From Stramonita haemastoma (Eukaryota > Mollusca > Gastropoda > Neogastropoda > Muricidae): a DNA stretch of 64,000 nt. The notes below the pieces were generated by a model. It was not told where the DNA came from. It saw only the letters and a program-made list of their open reading frames with translations, and made no database searches. Below, in pieces: positions 12,657-23,600 of the stretch; position 1 is the stretch's first letter, and each line of letters begins with the position of its first letter. The position numbers were made by a program, and so were the translations under genes. The stretch is taken from NCBI GenBank assembly GCA_030674155.1, contig CM060334.1, forward strand, positions 27,675,739-27,739,738. The letters are read 5' to 3'.

Positions 12657-15422
12657 TCAGTATTTTTGATGCATCAAGTGAAATTGAAGGCGATTTTTGA
12701 ATGTTGTCAATGATTGGTGCTGTTTAATTGAATCGGGAAGGGAATTCCACAGCACAGGGCCTGAGTATAGCAAACTAGACTTGAACAAGTCTATTCTTGG
12801 GATTGGGACACTTGGCTTTTCAGTATTTCTGGAATGATTCATTGGGAACATATCTCTTAAGGATGTGGGAACAGCTCCTGCCATTATTTTAAACATCATT
12901 ATGCCTTTGTTATATTTCAGTCTTTGTTGTAGGGGGAGAATACTTAACTGAGTGAAATCCACTTCAAGTAAGGTTGTTTTCTTCAGAAGGATAAGTTTGA
13001 GAGCACGTTTATGTAGGCTTAATAATGGTTTCATAGTGTTTGCACTGGCAGAATCCCAGAGGGATAATTTCTTTGAATGGTAGTCTAGGAAATGTTTAAT
13101 TTTAGTCAACTGGTATACTCTTTGGGACAAGTATTTGCATAGATGAGATATGTGGTAGAACCAGCTGAGGTTTTCATCGATTGTTATTCCTAGAACTTTG
13201 TGATGAGAGGTTTGTTCGATTGCTTCTTTTCTTATGTGGATTGGAAACTGTTTTGGGGGTAAATTTTGTCGCTTTTGTCTGGTGGTGATCAGCATGCATT
13301 TTGTTTTTTGGGGGTGAATAGACATGTGGTTCAGTTCTGTCCATTTGACAAGATCATTACAGCTTTGTTGTAATGTGGTTGTAAGAGAGTCAATGTCGTT
13401 ATGGTTCGTATGTATGGTTGTGTCATCAGCAAATAGTTCACATTTGGATTTGATATGTAGAGGAAGGTCATTTATGTATAATGAAAAGAGAATCGGTCCT
13501 AGTATTGATCCCTGTGGTACTCCATAGTGAATAGGTTTTAGATTGGATGTGGATGTAGTTGTTGAGACACACTGTTGTCTGTTTTTAAGATAAGAAGCAA
13601 GTAGTTCTAGACTATTTGATGATAGATTATACAGGTCTAGCTTTCTGATGAGAAGTGTGTGGTCAATTGTATCAAATGCTTTTTTGAAATCTACAAATAA
13701 TACTCCACAAAATTTACTTTCATTAATGTTTGATAGCCAATTGTCTATGAGACTAGTCAGTGCAGTATGACACGAGTGATTTTGTCTGAATCCTGATTGG
13801 TTAGGGTGAAGTAGGTTGTTAGTATCTATATGATGGACTAAGTGTTTATTTATATGTTTTTCCAGGGGTTTTGAAAGGAGGGATATAATGGAGATTGGCC
13901 TATAGTTTGAAGGATCTGAAGTGTCACCAGATTTGTAGATGGGGATCACTTTAGCAGTTTTGAAGGCATTGGGGAAATAGTTTTTATCAAGACATTGGTT
14001 ATATATATATGTTAGAGTCTCAGTGATAACTGGAGCTGACAGTTTTAGAATTCTGCTGTCTATTCCATCGAGGCCTCTTGTCCTGGATTGTTTGAGGTGA
14101 ATCAGATAACTATAGACTTCAAAAATAGAAATAAATGGTATGTGGAGTTTCGAAGGAATATGCTTTTCTTGGCAGTATTGTCTTAGTGTGTTTAGGTTGT
14201 TGGATTTTGAATCATCATTGCTAACAACGTTAGTAGAAACGTTTATAAAGTGATTGTTGAGTTGTTCAGCAGTAACATCTTTGATTACATTTGATTTGGA
14301 AGAGGATTGTTTGTTCGTTATTTGATTTATGGCCTTCCAAATAAATTTTGAGTTTTGTTTTGAAGATAGTAAATCTTGGAAATATTTCTTTTTTTCTTGA
14401 CGTTTCTGGGAGTTTATGGCATTTCGTAATCTTTTTGACTCTTCATGATATTTATGTTTTTTTAAGAAATCTCTAAGATAACATGCCTCTTCTAGTTCTT
14501 TTGTAAGCCAAGGCGGTTTGGGGGCATGTTTGACCCTTCTGGTTTTTAGTGGAGCATGTTTATTGTAAATTTCAGTGAAAGTTTTTATCCAAAAATCGAT
14601 AGCCAAGTCTGGATCAGTAATGTTGAATGTTTCTGAGAGCATAGAGTTACTTAGTTCGAGAAGGAAAAGCTGTTCATTGAATTTAGCAAAGGAACGATAT
14701 GTTAAGGTTTTATGGCCAGGTTTGGGAATTTTTGTTCCTTTTTTAGACCAAGTAGTACAGACAGGGTAGTGATCGCTGCAGTTGTAGACAGGGACACATG
14801 TTTCTATGATGTTGTTAGGATTTGATACGTAAATGTGGTCAATTATAGTGCTTGAATTTGGCGTAACTCTTGTAGGTAAAGTAACTAGTTGGTGAAGGTT
14901 GAATGAATTAGTAATTTGCGTCCATGCATTATTTACTTTTGTTACATCGATGTTAAAATCACCTAGTAGTATCACTTCCCTGGATTCTAATAGGACTGCG
15001 TTCATCATTGCATCAAACTTGTCTATCCAATTTTTTCTTTCTGCTGGATTCCTATAGCAGAATCCCATTGCTATAGGTGGTGAACCTTTCATTGAGACTT
15101 CAAGCCAGACAGATTCTACATCATAATGTTCTAGATGGATGAGACGCTTGAACATTATAGATTCACTAATGTATATGATGATTCCTGTTTCTTTTTGCTT
15201 TTGTGGATCCTTTCGTATGATTTTATATCCTGGGATATATAAGTCACTGTCTAATATGTGTTTCGAAAGTCTTGATTCAGATAGCCCTAGTATGTGAAAT
15301 GGTTTGCCATGGTTTCTAATAAGTGTTGATATGTCATCAATTTTATTAACTGCGTGATTTATATTTAATTGGCAAATTCGTAGGCCTTCCTTTGAGGGCC
15401 ACGTGTTGAGTCTTGAATGCAT
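12657..15422 (-). CDS. LINE endonuclease/reverse transcriptase
   Basis: The frame is 921 codons and uninterrupted. The N-terminal ~225 residues form an APE-type endonuclease with its usual motifs: QLNINH near residue 18, LSESR near 47, FCYRNP near 120, GDFNID near 153, DHIYV near 194 and SDHYPV near 215. The reverse transcriptase follows, with YRPIS near 505, a VDFKKAFDTIDH block near 575, GVPQGSILGP near 640 and the catalytic FADD near 664. The C-terminal part carries an LWNSLP motif typical of CR1/L2/Rex1-like elements. The protein nicks DNA and primes reverse transcription of its own RNA. Near residue 785 the text jumps from 'YHSKKLS' to 'LWDSAS', where related proteins usually have about 15-20 more residues, so a small in-frame deletion is likely. 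The exact clade is not settled. Confidence 0.9.
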   Translation of the reverse strand: MHSRLNTWPSKEGLRICQLNINHAVNKIDDISTLIRNHGKPFHILGLSESRLSKHILDSDLYIPGYKIIRKDPQKQKETGIIIYISESIMFKRLIHLEHYDVESVWLEVSMKGSPPIAMGFCYRNPAERKNWIDKFDAMMNAVLLESREVILLGDFNIDVTKVNNAWTQITNSFNLHQLVTLPTRVTPNSSTIIDHIYVSNPNNIIETCVPVYNCSDHYPVCTTWSKKGTKIPKPGHKTLTYRSFAKFNEQLFLLELSNSMLSETFNITDPDLAIDFWIKTFTEIYNKHAPLKTRRVKHAPKPPWLTKELEEACYLRDFLKKHKYHEESKRLRNAINSQKRQEKKKYFQDLLSSKQNSKFIWKAINQITNKQSSSKSNVIKDVTAEQLNNHFINVSTNVVSNDDSKSNNLNTLRQYCQEKHIPSKLHIPFISIFEVYSYLIHLKQSRTRGLDGIDSRILKLSAPVITETLTYIYNQCLDKNYFPNAFKTAKVIPIYKSGDTSDPSNYRPISIISLLSKPLEKHINKHLVHHIDTNNLLHPNQSGFRQNHSCHTALTSLIDNWLSNINESKFCGVLFVDFKKAFDTIDHTLLIRKLDLYNLSSNSLELLASYLKNRQQCVSTTTSTSNLKPIHYGVPQGSILGPILFSLYINDLPLHIKSKCELFADDTTIHTNHNDIDSLTTTLQQSCNDLVKWTELNHMSIHPQKTKCMLITTRQKRQNLPPKQFPIHIRKEAIEQTSHHKVLGITIDENLSWFYHISHLCKYLSQRVYQLTKIKHFLDYHSKKLSLWDSASANTMKPLLSLHKRALKLILLKKTTLLEVDFTQLSILPLQQRLKYNKGIMMFKIMAGAVPTSLRDMFPMNHSRNTEKPSVPIPRIDLFKSSLLYSGPVLWNSLPDSIKQHQSLTTFKNRLQFHLMHQKY

Positions 15423-15479
15423 CTATTTGTGTTGATTTTTGTTAGGAATGTGATAATGTGTCTAAAAACTGGAAAAGGT

Positions 15480-15890
15480 GAAGATTAATTAGGGATAAAT
15501 AGGAATAAGGGGGAGTGGGTACTCAATAAGGGGAAGGATGAGATGTAAGAAGAAGAGAAAAAAGCTGATTTCAAGTTACATAAGGATACACATACAGTGT
15601 ATAAACTGTATAACCCAGTGGAACTAACAATGATGTGTAGCAAGAAAAGGTAAGAATCAATTTTATAAGGGGTGAATAATGGGGATGGGAGTAGGGCACT
15701 GGGGGAATGCTGAAATGTAAGGGAAAAAATTGAATGATTTCAATAGTTAGCCAAAAAATACAAACTTTATAAAGGGTGAATAATGGGGATGGGAATAAGG
15801 CACTGGGGGGATGATGAAATGTAAGGGAAGAAAAATGGATGATTTCAATAGTACTCAAGACACAACAATTTCAATAGTACTCAAAGACAC
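15480..15890. repeat. Tandem ~107-base repeats beside the LINE 5' end
   Basis: Two clear copies (about 15667-15773 and 15774-15885) share 'gggtgaataatggggatggg' and 'gatgatttcaatagt'. A more diverged third copy starts near 15483. Tandem 5' UTR units are common in LINEs, but assignment to this element is inference. Confidence 0.75.
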
Positions 15891-15959
15891 AATCACACAC
15901 GTTATATACATATTGTCCAATCAAACTAACAACAATATTGGCAAATATAAGAAAGTAAT

Positions 15960-16030
15960 AATAATAATAAAAAATAAAATAAAATAATTTTTAAAAAAGA
16001 AAAAAAGAAAAGAAAAAAAAGATTTTTTTA
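15960..16030. repeat. A-rich low-complexity tract
   Basis: AATA and AAAATAA-type simple sequence. It could be a poly-A tail of a plus-strand insertion or plain low complexity. Confidence 0.7.
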
Positions 16031-16724
16031 AAAGTGTGTTCAGTGGGTGTACCAATTATACTCTTATACACTTCTCAGGGTGACTTGGTGATAAATGTCA
16101 TAAGGGTGCCGATTACCACAGTCTACACACTTTGTCCAGGAACTGGCAAGGGCCTTCGGCAAGATCAGGAACAACACCACACAGTGCTCACACTTGTAAT
16201 GTTTCTGCTTGCTTGTTCAGATTTAATGTTGCATTCATCAATGTCTCAGCTTGTGTTGGCAAGATGGCGATTATATGGAACACCCGGAGAGTAATTCATT
16301 CACAAGAGTGTACACACACCAGTCCATTCACTGTCACAGCCTGAAAAAAGCTTTTAGTTAGCCTTAGCTGGCACAGCACTCACAACTAGAGTTCTGGTCC
16401 CTCCCGGGATGCACACTGTAATGTCTTTGATACGCATCTTTCATCTTTCACCATTGTAAGGCCGAAAATGCATCAATGGATAAGCTAGTATCAATCAACA
16501 CTCAGGAGGATCGCACACACACACTCCCGCGCTCGCCTGTGCGCCATGTGGAAAGAAAAAAAAATAGTAATAAGCAGCAGCAAACAAAACATACACACAC
16601 CCACACACCCACACACACACACACACACAATTAAGCAGGATGGACTTTCCACAAGAGGCCCAGATAAGCAACACAGTAACAAGAACTATTCACCAGGCCC
16701 AGATAAGCCAAGAAGAAGAAGAAA

Positions 16725-16978
16725 AATAATAATAGATAAATAAAATAATAATAATGAAAAAAAAAAAAAAATAATAATAAAGAAAGAAATAAAATAAAAT
16801 AAAGTAATAATAATAATTAAAAAAAAAAAAGAAAATAAATAAATAAAATAATAATAAAAATGATAATTAGAAAAGATCCCAAACAAAGGAGAAAAAAAAA
16901 AGTATAATAATAAAAAAAAAAAAAAGTATAATAATAATATGTAGAGAGAGAGAGAGAGAGAGAGGAGGGAGGGAGGGA

Positions 16979-17028
<50 letters not shown>
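16725..17028. repeat. A/T-rich simple sequence and (GA)n microsatellite
   Basis: ATA/AAT low-complexity DNA from about 16725 to 16940 is followed by GA-rich repeat to 17028. Confidence 0.9.
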
Positions 17029-17029
<1 letters not shown>

Positions 17030-17831
17030 CTTTGGATTTGAATGTGAAAGGATGAACAGGTTTAAGAGCAATCGTAATGTCTCAGACCTCTTTCTGTTTG
17101 TTTGTTTTTTTTTTTTGATAACTCCTTTGGGAATCTTTGTGGTGCTGCATAGAAAAACTTTTTTTTTTCCAAAATCATGCATTCATGGTGGTTGTGTGCC
17201 AAAGTATCTCTGTCCGTTCTACAATGCTGTCCATCCACCGTTTTGTTTTTGTTTTTTTAACCCACTATCTGATCACTTTTGCATTTAAAAACTAAATGGC
17301 TCTGATAAATGTTAAACATTTAATGCTTGGATTCTTTTTTTTACTCTGCTGTGGGAGATTTAGAAATTATTTTGAATAAAAACACATATGGCTTTTAAAA
17401 TTTTTGTTTTTAGTCAAAGTGATTTTAAGATTTATACCTAAAGGTAGGTTTTGCACAGTGCGTAACATATTGCACAGCTGCCATATCTGTAACCCTTCAG
17501 AAAGGTCCTTTTATTTGATCTCAGCTGCCATCATGATTCCATGCATTGTGAGTTCATGTAATGTATTCTACTGAGATTTAGTAGAAAGAAAGTGATTTAA
17601 CTATTGAGATCTGTAACTGTGAAATTTGAAGAAGCATTTTTTTCATAAGCCACTAGTCCAGTTTGATGACCACGAGTGTGTGTATCATGCCCTAGATACA
17701 GACAGGATATTCATAATGTTAATCCCATAACCCCTGCAAAAGATAAAAGTGTATTTTTTATACTGTTTGATCTTTTGAAGGGTGTATGGCTTAGTGTACA
17801 GATCAAGTTATTTCTCTGTAAAAAGTAAAGT

Positions 17832-18104
17832 AAAAGTGTCCCATAACCTAGGCGGTTGTAGGGGAGCGAGGTGTCAGAGACCTCGGCTTCTCCAGGGGCC
17901 AGCATATTGAGGGTGGTGCCCATCTCCTCTCCCTCACTGCTTTACCTTCCCTGACCCTAAAGAGGGCAGGTACCATTAACAGCTGGGTGAACTGGGGGGA
18001 CTGTACTGAAACCGTCACCCATCCAACTGGTAACCACGCTTGACGCTGCTTAACTTGACTTGGGAAAAGCGAGCACTCTGAACACTGAGCTATCCCACCC
18101 CCTT
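17832..18104 (-). mobile_element. Second tRNA-derived SINE family, minus orientation
   Basis: Read on the minus strand, the right end begins 'GGGATAGCTCAGTG' (A-box-like, about 18084-18098), as in many tRNA-headed SINEs. The body does not match the SINE at 5134, so this is a different family. Ends are approximate. Confidence 0.65.
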
Positions 18105-18517
18105 TTCTGTAATCATCCTAAATATAACAAAGCATGTGTTGTTTGGGGTTTGGGGTGTGGTTTTAATTTTTTGGGGCATCATTAGAATGAGATTGTAGCT
18201 GTAGGTCCTGTCTGCATATGCAAGCATCTTCTGCAGAAGATGCTACACTATTTACCTGTTTTGTAGATGGGCCAGCTCTGACCTGTTGGGTGGATGACTT
18301 GATCATACTCAAGAGTACACCATTGCTGTCTGGAGAGGAATAAGTTTTACCACCCCCATCTTGCCCATGACACTGCCAGAAAAAAAAAAAAAGAATTGTC
18401 TCCTTGTCTTCCCAGGGTGTTGAGAGAAAAGAGTCACTGTTGATGCTGTGTTTTGTTTTAAGGCAAGCAGAACGGGGACTTCACCACCTGACTGAATTGT
18501 GTGTGTGTGTGTTGCAG

Positions 18518-18632
18518 TTATGGAGATGGTGGGGGAGGACTCGCCCGAGTCACTACAGGTCAAAGGTTACTGGGATCCTAAGAAAATGGGAGCTGGTTCC
18601 AGACCAAAGTCCTGTGAAGTTCCCAACATCAA
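18518..18632 (+). CDS. CRTC: CRTC exon encoding the RPKSCEVP region
   Basis: The acceptor is 'gtgttgcag' and the donor is gtaagc at 18633. After two bases that complete a split codon, it reads MEMVGEDSPESL, then 'SRPKSCEVPNI', and ends with two bases of a split Asn codon. CRTC1 and CRTC2 have RPKSCEVPGIN or RPRSCEVPGIN at the equivalent place, with 'WDxKK' just before it; here 'YWDPKK' precedes it. The exon lies in the regulatory region between the kinase site and the conserved central block. Entry in phase 1 fits the upstream exon only in that exon's second frame. The internal ATG is not a start codon. Confidence 0.93.
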
Positions 18633-18948
18633 GTAAGCCTTTTGCCAGTTAATGCATGAATTTCTGCTTGGTCTGTTCCTTAGGTACTACGCTGCATTTC
18701 TTTTCCCTCTGTATATTCTGTTGACAGTATACTGATGATTTACATAATTCTCCATGTCCCACAAGTACATAACAGCCCAGCCACGCTATGAACGCTATGG
18801 CATCTCCAAACACTGGCAAAAGTCAGTGACATCACTGCACCACGATTTTATTTTACCCACCATCGGATTGTGGCAACTTCCTTTCTTCTCTGCCTGCTGG
18901 CTGAGCTTACATGTGTGTGTTTCTTCCACTTCACCTCATTTCAATGGG

Positions 18949-19067
18949 TTGAAAAAGTCTTTATGCCCACATCCGTTGCATACCTCTGGGTTGAACAGCT
19001 TGTTCGTGTTGAAAAGTCTTTATGCCCACATCCGTTGCATATCTCTGGGTTGAACAGCTTGTTCGTG
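18949..19067. repeat. 60-base tandem duplication
   Basis: Two nearly identical copies (18949-19008 and 19009-19067) share 'ctttatgcccacatccgttg' and 'gggttgaacagcttgttcgt'. Few differences imply a recent duplication. Confidence 0.95.
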
Positions 19068-19302
19068 TTTCTCACTCTTTTTTTTTTTTTTCTTTTCCTG
19101 TCTGCATGTGTATTTGTTTCCCAAACAAGAGTGGCTTTTTTTTACAAATTTTGCCAGGGACAGCTCTCTTTTTGCCATGGTTCTTTTAAGTGCTCTAAAA
19201 GCGTGTTACACACCTTGGTATATCATCTCATCCTAAAGACTAGCATCCAGACCACCTCTCATGGTCAAGTGGGTGGGGGAAAAAAATTCAGGCACTATTT
19301 GG

Positions 19303-19487
19303 GATGGAACCACCCCTCACTTTGAACCTGAACTTCTCTGCACAATCGGGGATGGAACCACCCCTCACTTTGAACCTGAACTTCTCTGCACAATCGGGGA
19401 TGGAACCACCCCTCACTTTGAACCTGAACTTCTCTGCACAATCGGGGAGGGAACCACCCCACACTTTGAACCTGAACTTCTGGCTTT
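19303..19487. repeat. 48-base minisatellite, about 3.8 copies
   Basis: Copies start at 19303, 19351, 19399 and 19447, each containing 'ctttgaacctgaacttct'. Because 48 is divisible by three, both strands stay open and give repeated 16-residue frames, which I regard as artefacts. Confidence 0.95.
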
Positions 19488-19904
19488 CCAGACAGGTGCA
19501 TTACCTGTAGGCCAGTCTCTTTTTGTTCCCTCCCTCTTCATTCACAAGAGTGCAAGTGTATTGGCATTGTTCATCAGGAAATGGCTGTTCTGATTAAATG
19601 GAATAATAGAAAGAATTCTCTTTTGAATACACATACCGTACCCATAGTGCACAAACCCAGCATAACTCAGTCAAGGGTTTTTGGGCAGCCCTGTGCTGAA
19701 AATAGCCCCTTCCTTGTACCAAGTCTTAGGTTAGGTGCTGTCAGTTTCTGCTCTACTTAGCTGGGATGGAATGGATAGTAGCTGAAAGAAGCTAAATGTG
19801 GTGGAAACACTGATGCAATAAGCGACAGCGGCTTGCTATCCCTGAGTGAGTGATATATCAGCGTGTGTGTTTTTATTTATTTAATTTTTTTATTTTATTC
19901 TTTT

Positions 19905-20010
19905 ATATCGAAGATAATGGGATAACCACTCTTGTGCTTTTTTACGTCCAGTCCCCGTGTGTATGCAGTTTTGTAAATATCATCTGTTCCCACCTGCACA
20001 CGTGTGTGCC
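19905..20010 (-). mobile_element. SINE 3' half, inverted
   Basis: 'gcttttttacgtccagtccc' and the following 'cagttttgtaaatatcatct' reverse-complement to the 3' half of the SINE at 5134-5475. The tRNA head is absent. Confidence 0.7.
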
Positions 20011-20267
20011 AAAGTCTAAGTCAAAATTTTATTTTCAGATGGTACATTGAGTAAGCATCGATTTGCTTTTTTTCATCAAGCCATCTGACTAAAGAAAAAA
20101 CAAACAAACAAACATAAAACCAACAAAAAAACAAAAGCAGAGAAAACCAACAAAAAAACAAAAACAGAGAAAAACATTTCACCAACATTAATTAACCAAC
20201 ATGATTTCAACAGCTTCAAAAATACAATGTGCCTATAGAAAACGTGTGTGCATATGTGTGTGTGCAG

Positions 20268-20627
20268 CATCTACCCTCCCAGGAGCAGGAGCCAGTGGGG
20301 GGCCAGCACATTCCCGTCTCCAACAACACGGGCTCCCTCCCCGACCTGACCGTGCTGCACTTCCCCTCCCCGCTCACCACCCCCCTCGACCCCACCGAGG
20401 ACAACAACGCTGCCGCGGCCGCCGCGGCAGCAGCAGCAGCAGCAGCAGGGGGGTACGGGGGCAGCAGCTCCCCCTCCAGCCTGTCCCCCACCTCCCCCCA
20501 CCACATGACCATGCCCCCGCCCCAGAGTCCCCAGTCCCCTGCGCAGAGGCGGAGGCACGTGCAGCCCGTTCCTTCCCCGCTGGTGCTCAACAACGGCACC
20601 CACATGCACGCGCCTCTCTCCCCTCCG
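20268..20627 (+). CDS. CRTC: CRTC central exon (SLPDLT block, poly-Ala; contains a frame break)
   Basis: The acceptor is 'tgtgcag' and the donor gtaagt at 20628. It encodes 'NNTGSLPDLTVLHFPSPL' followed by 'TTPLDPTED', the strongest CRTC family match in the window. A run of 13 Ala and a Ser/Pro/His/Gln-rich tail follow, ending 'HAPLSPP' in phase 0. This region is the conserved middle of CRTCs between the kinase site and the Gln-rich part. The split codon from the previous exon gives 'NIYP', matching the family's 'NIFPS', but the frame must then shift by one base at 'taccctccc' (20272-20280) to reach 'SQEQEPV'. One missing C there would explain it. No alternative acceptor restores the phase. 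Confidence 0.95.
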
Positions 20628-23600
20628 GTAAGTGCACGATGCCTTGTGGGGACTTGGTGTGATGTGAACAGGGAACTGGAGGTGGTCGGGGGTTCTTGTG
20701 TGTGTGTGTGTTCTTGTGTGTGTGTGTTTTGTGGTGATTTTTTTTTATTCTGTTTTTTTTTTTGGGGGGGGGGGGTAGTGTTTGGAGTGGGAAAGGAGAC
20801 GGTGGAAGTTTTGTGCATTCTCTTTTGTCTGTACCTCTTGCAGGGATTTTTTTGGTTTCAGTTCAGTTTGTCATGTCATAATTAGGATCCTGACTGCCTC
20901 TGCCTGCCTGTCTGTAGTGAAGTGAATTGTTACAGATTTTTTGAGAGTTCTACCTGAGTTTGGCAGAGCAGAGATCTGCATGGTGTTGCCGATTATGCTG
21001 TGAACAGTGAGGTCTTAAGTATGCCACAGAGAATCTGTCTAGAAATGATCAGGGGAGGTGGGTTTTTTTTTTGGGGGGGGTTATGTCAGTGTATTTACTG
21101 TCATCTGGTCTCTAGTCCAATGCAACTCCTGGTGCTACAGAATTCCCTGACAAACCTCTTCCATTTCTGTGCTTGCCATGTTTGAATCTCGTTTTTCCTA
21201 ACTCACTGCTGGTCTGTCACATGAAAGAAAAGTACAAATAAATGAAGAGAACAATCAACAGGGAAGGAAGTGTGGAAATACGGTTGGAAGTGTTCCTAGA
21301 TGATACCTAGACCCCAGGACTCCACAAGGATGCAGAGGGAGAAAGAAAGTTGCATCATGCAGGGAAAAGCAGTTGGCTTCATCAGTGAAAAGCAGTGTTC
21401 AACCTTTTTGTTTTTGTTTTTGTCAGACCTGACATTTTTTTTTTAGTGTTATCATAGTATTCCAAGTTTCAGTGTTATAGTGTTCTAGTTCCTTAGTTCA
21501 TATTTTGCAGTGTTTCACAGGCTGGTGTCTGCATCAGTTGCATGCTTATTCAATATTGTCGTCGTTTTTATCTCTGCATGGGCTTGAAAGATGATGTTTT
21601 TTTCCTGTGGCCAGTCTCTTTTCTTCCTTTTTCTTTCAAAGGGGTGCAAGTGTGTTAGCATAGTTAATCAGAAAAATGTTAAGAAATGGTGAGTGCATGT
21701 TTTCCAGAAAACAGCGGCAGTCACATGTTTCCAGTTTGAAATGTTCTGGTTCTCTATATTGGATGTCTGTGGTGTTTGAACTGCAGTTTCTCATTCTCCT
21801 CTGTAAAGAAGCTCCCTCTGGTCAGGGAAGCAGGGGTAAGGAAAGGTACTATAAAGTTTTAGGAGAAATAAGGCAATCCCATCCTTGAGATTTTTGGACC
21901 TGTGACCATCTGCAGTTATAGCTCTTCTTTTTTTGTTTGTTTGTTTCGGTTGATCTTGAGCGATTTGTGTAAGGCGTATGTTTCTTTACATGTCGTTGAA
22001 AGATTGTGGATATGTATGATGAAGCAGTGGAGGCAAGTTTTTTGGTTCTGTTGGTATTGTTTTGTACTGAGTGTTGTGGTGGAAGGATGTTCTAAAAGTG
22101 TGTTTGCTAAATAAGGATTTTTTGTCATCTTTGTGTGTGCTTTCAAGATGCTCGTTGGAATGTCTGCATCTGCTTGGGCTAGTTTTGTTTCTGTGTGTGC
22201 ATGCTTCGATTTTTATCTTTCGGCTTTTTTATTTGTTGGTTGTAGAGTATGTTTACATCGTTATGAGTACAGAGATGCAAACATGCATGCACACACACAG
22301 AGTTGCTTATCATACAGTAGAAAAAAACTTTGACCTGAGGATTTGTATGCATTAAAATTTTTTTAGAAATTTTCACCCTGATTAAATTAAAAAAAACAAA
22401 CAACCCAAACCCAGACCATTTAGACAAGATAAACTTGATAAAACAGCTTTTTGGGGTTAATCTTGATAATTCCATATTCTTCTGTAGGTGTACATGCACA
22501 TAAGTCAAATATGGTCATTTGTGAAAACATACACAAAAAATCAACTGGGCACCCAAGGCTCTATGACAATATTGGGGTGTGTTTGTTGGTCAGGTTTATA
22601 CCACATAAATTTCTTGGCAGATAGGCTTAAGAATATGTGGAATAATTCATGTGTATGGATGCCTTCTGAGGGGATAAATAGTGTTCTTTATTTTCAGTTG
22701 GGGAGTAGGTTTTTATTTGATGGTAAACTAAAACATGATAATGTAATCCAGGAGTTATGGGTGTGTCTGTAATTTATTTGTTGTAATGATTGTCTTTAAC
22801 TTCCTTCTGTCATTCTAGAGAGAGTATTGCATGCTCTTTTTTCCCCTAGGTGGATGGTTCAGTTGCGTTTATAAAATCACAACCATATGATATAGTAGTT
22901 CTATTTTTAAACTATTGGTTAAAACCCTCTGGTAACAATCTGTTTGAGGCTAAGGCATTAGCTACAATTAAAAAAAAAATTGTGGTCATCAGTTATGAAA
23001 ATCAGTCGGGACACATTCATGCACTTACTCAGGGAACAAGCTGGAGGATGACTGGACCTGTTTTGGGTGTTATCTTTTTTGTTGTGTGTTGTTACTGAGC
23101 TTTTGTGATGATAAATTGTGTTGCATTATTTGTGTGAGTAGTTTTTAGACTGTGACAAGGAAATGCTGTGATTTTGATGTGTTTGATAAAGATGCGAAAT
23201 TCAGGATGCAACTTTTCTGTTCATCTCAGATGATAGTGTTGGTATTTACAAGTATGAATCATTTAGGCTGAGAATTTTGTCATGGCAAATATATCATATT
23301 AAGAATTATAGGCACAAAGATTATCTTTGAACTTTGTCATGGCAACAAAGTACTTTGTTGAAGACATACATTGAATTTGTGCATGATGAAAAATTTGTTG
23401 AAAAAGTTTATGGCAAAAAGAAAAAATAAATTTGCTGAAGACTTAGATTTTTATTTCGTTATGGGAGAGTAATTCTTCTAGACATATCTGTGAAATAGTT
23501 TTTGGCAGACAGTAAATTACTGAAGACAATTCTGAAAAATATTGTGATGGCAAGTAGAAGTTTTGCATGTAACATGTTTGTCAGTTTCTCCTCTGTACAA

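Larger units (their letters stand above)
12620..15890 (-). mobile_element. Non-LTR retrotransposon (jockey-superfamily LINE), minus strand
   Basis: The body is one long endonuclease/reverse transcriptase frame (12657-15422). The 3' UTR is only about 30 bases and ends in a TATAC/TA microsatellite. On the 5' side (15480-15890) lie tandem ~107-base repeats that may be part of the element's 5' UTR. No ORF1-like gag frame is visible upstream, so the element is either a single-ORF type or 5' truncated. It sits inside a CRTC intron, opposite to the gene. Outer limits are uncertain because no target-site duplication was identified. Confidence 0.85.
10641..18517 (+). other. CRTC intron (about 7.9 kb) with LINE, SINE and microsatellites
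   Basis: Bounded by gtaagc at 10641 and ttgcag ending at 18517. It contains a 63-base poly-C, an inverted SINE tail, CA/GA/TA microsatellites, a non-LTR retrotransposon on the opposite strand and a second SINE family. The parts from 11700 to 12000 and from 17030 to 17830 show nothing recognisable. Confidence 0.8.
18633..20267 (+). other. CRTC intron with short tandem repeats and SINE tail
   Basis: Donor gtaagc, acceptor 'gtgtgtgcag'. It contains two 60-base tandem copies, a 48-base minisatellite and an inverted SINE tail. The rest shows no coding or structural signal. Confidence 0.85.

Noticed and set aside
20216..20818. 200-codon minus-strand frame opposite a CRTC exon
   Set aside because: It is a shadow of the GC-rich CRTC exon and runs into simple repeats on both sides.
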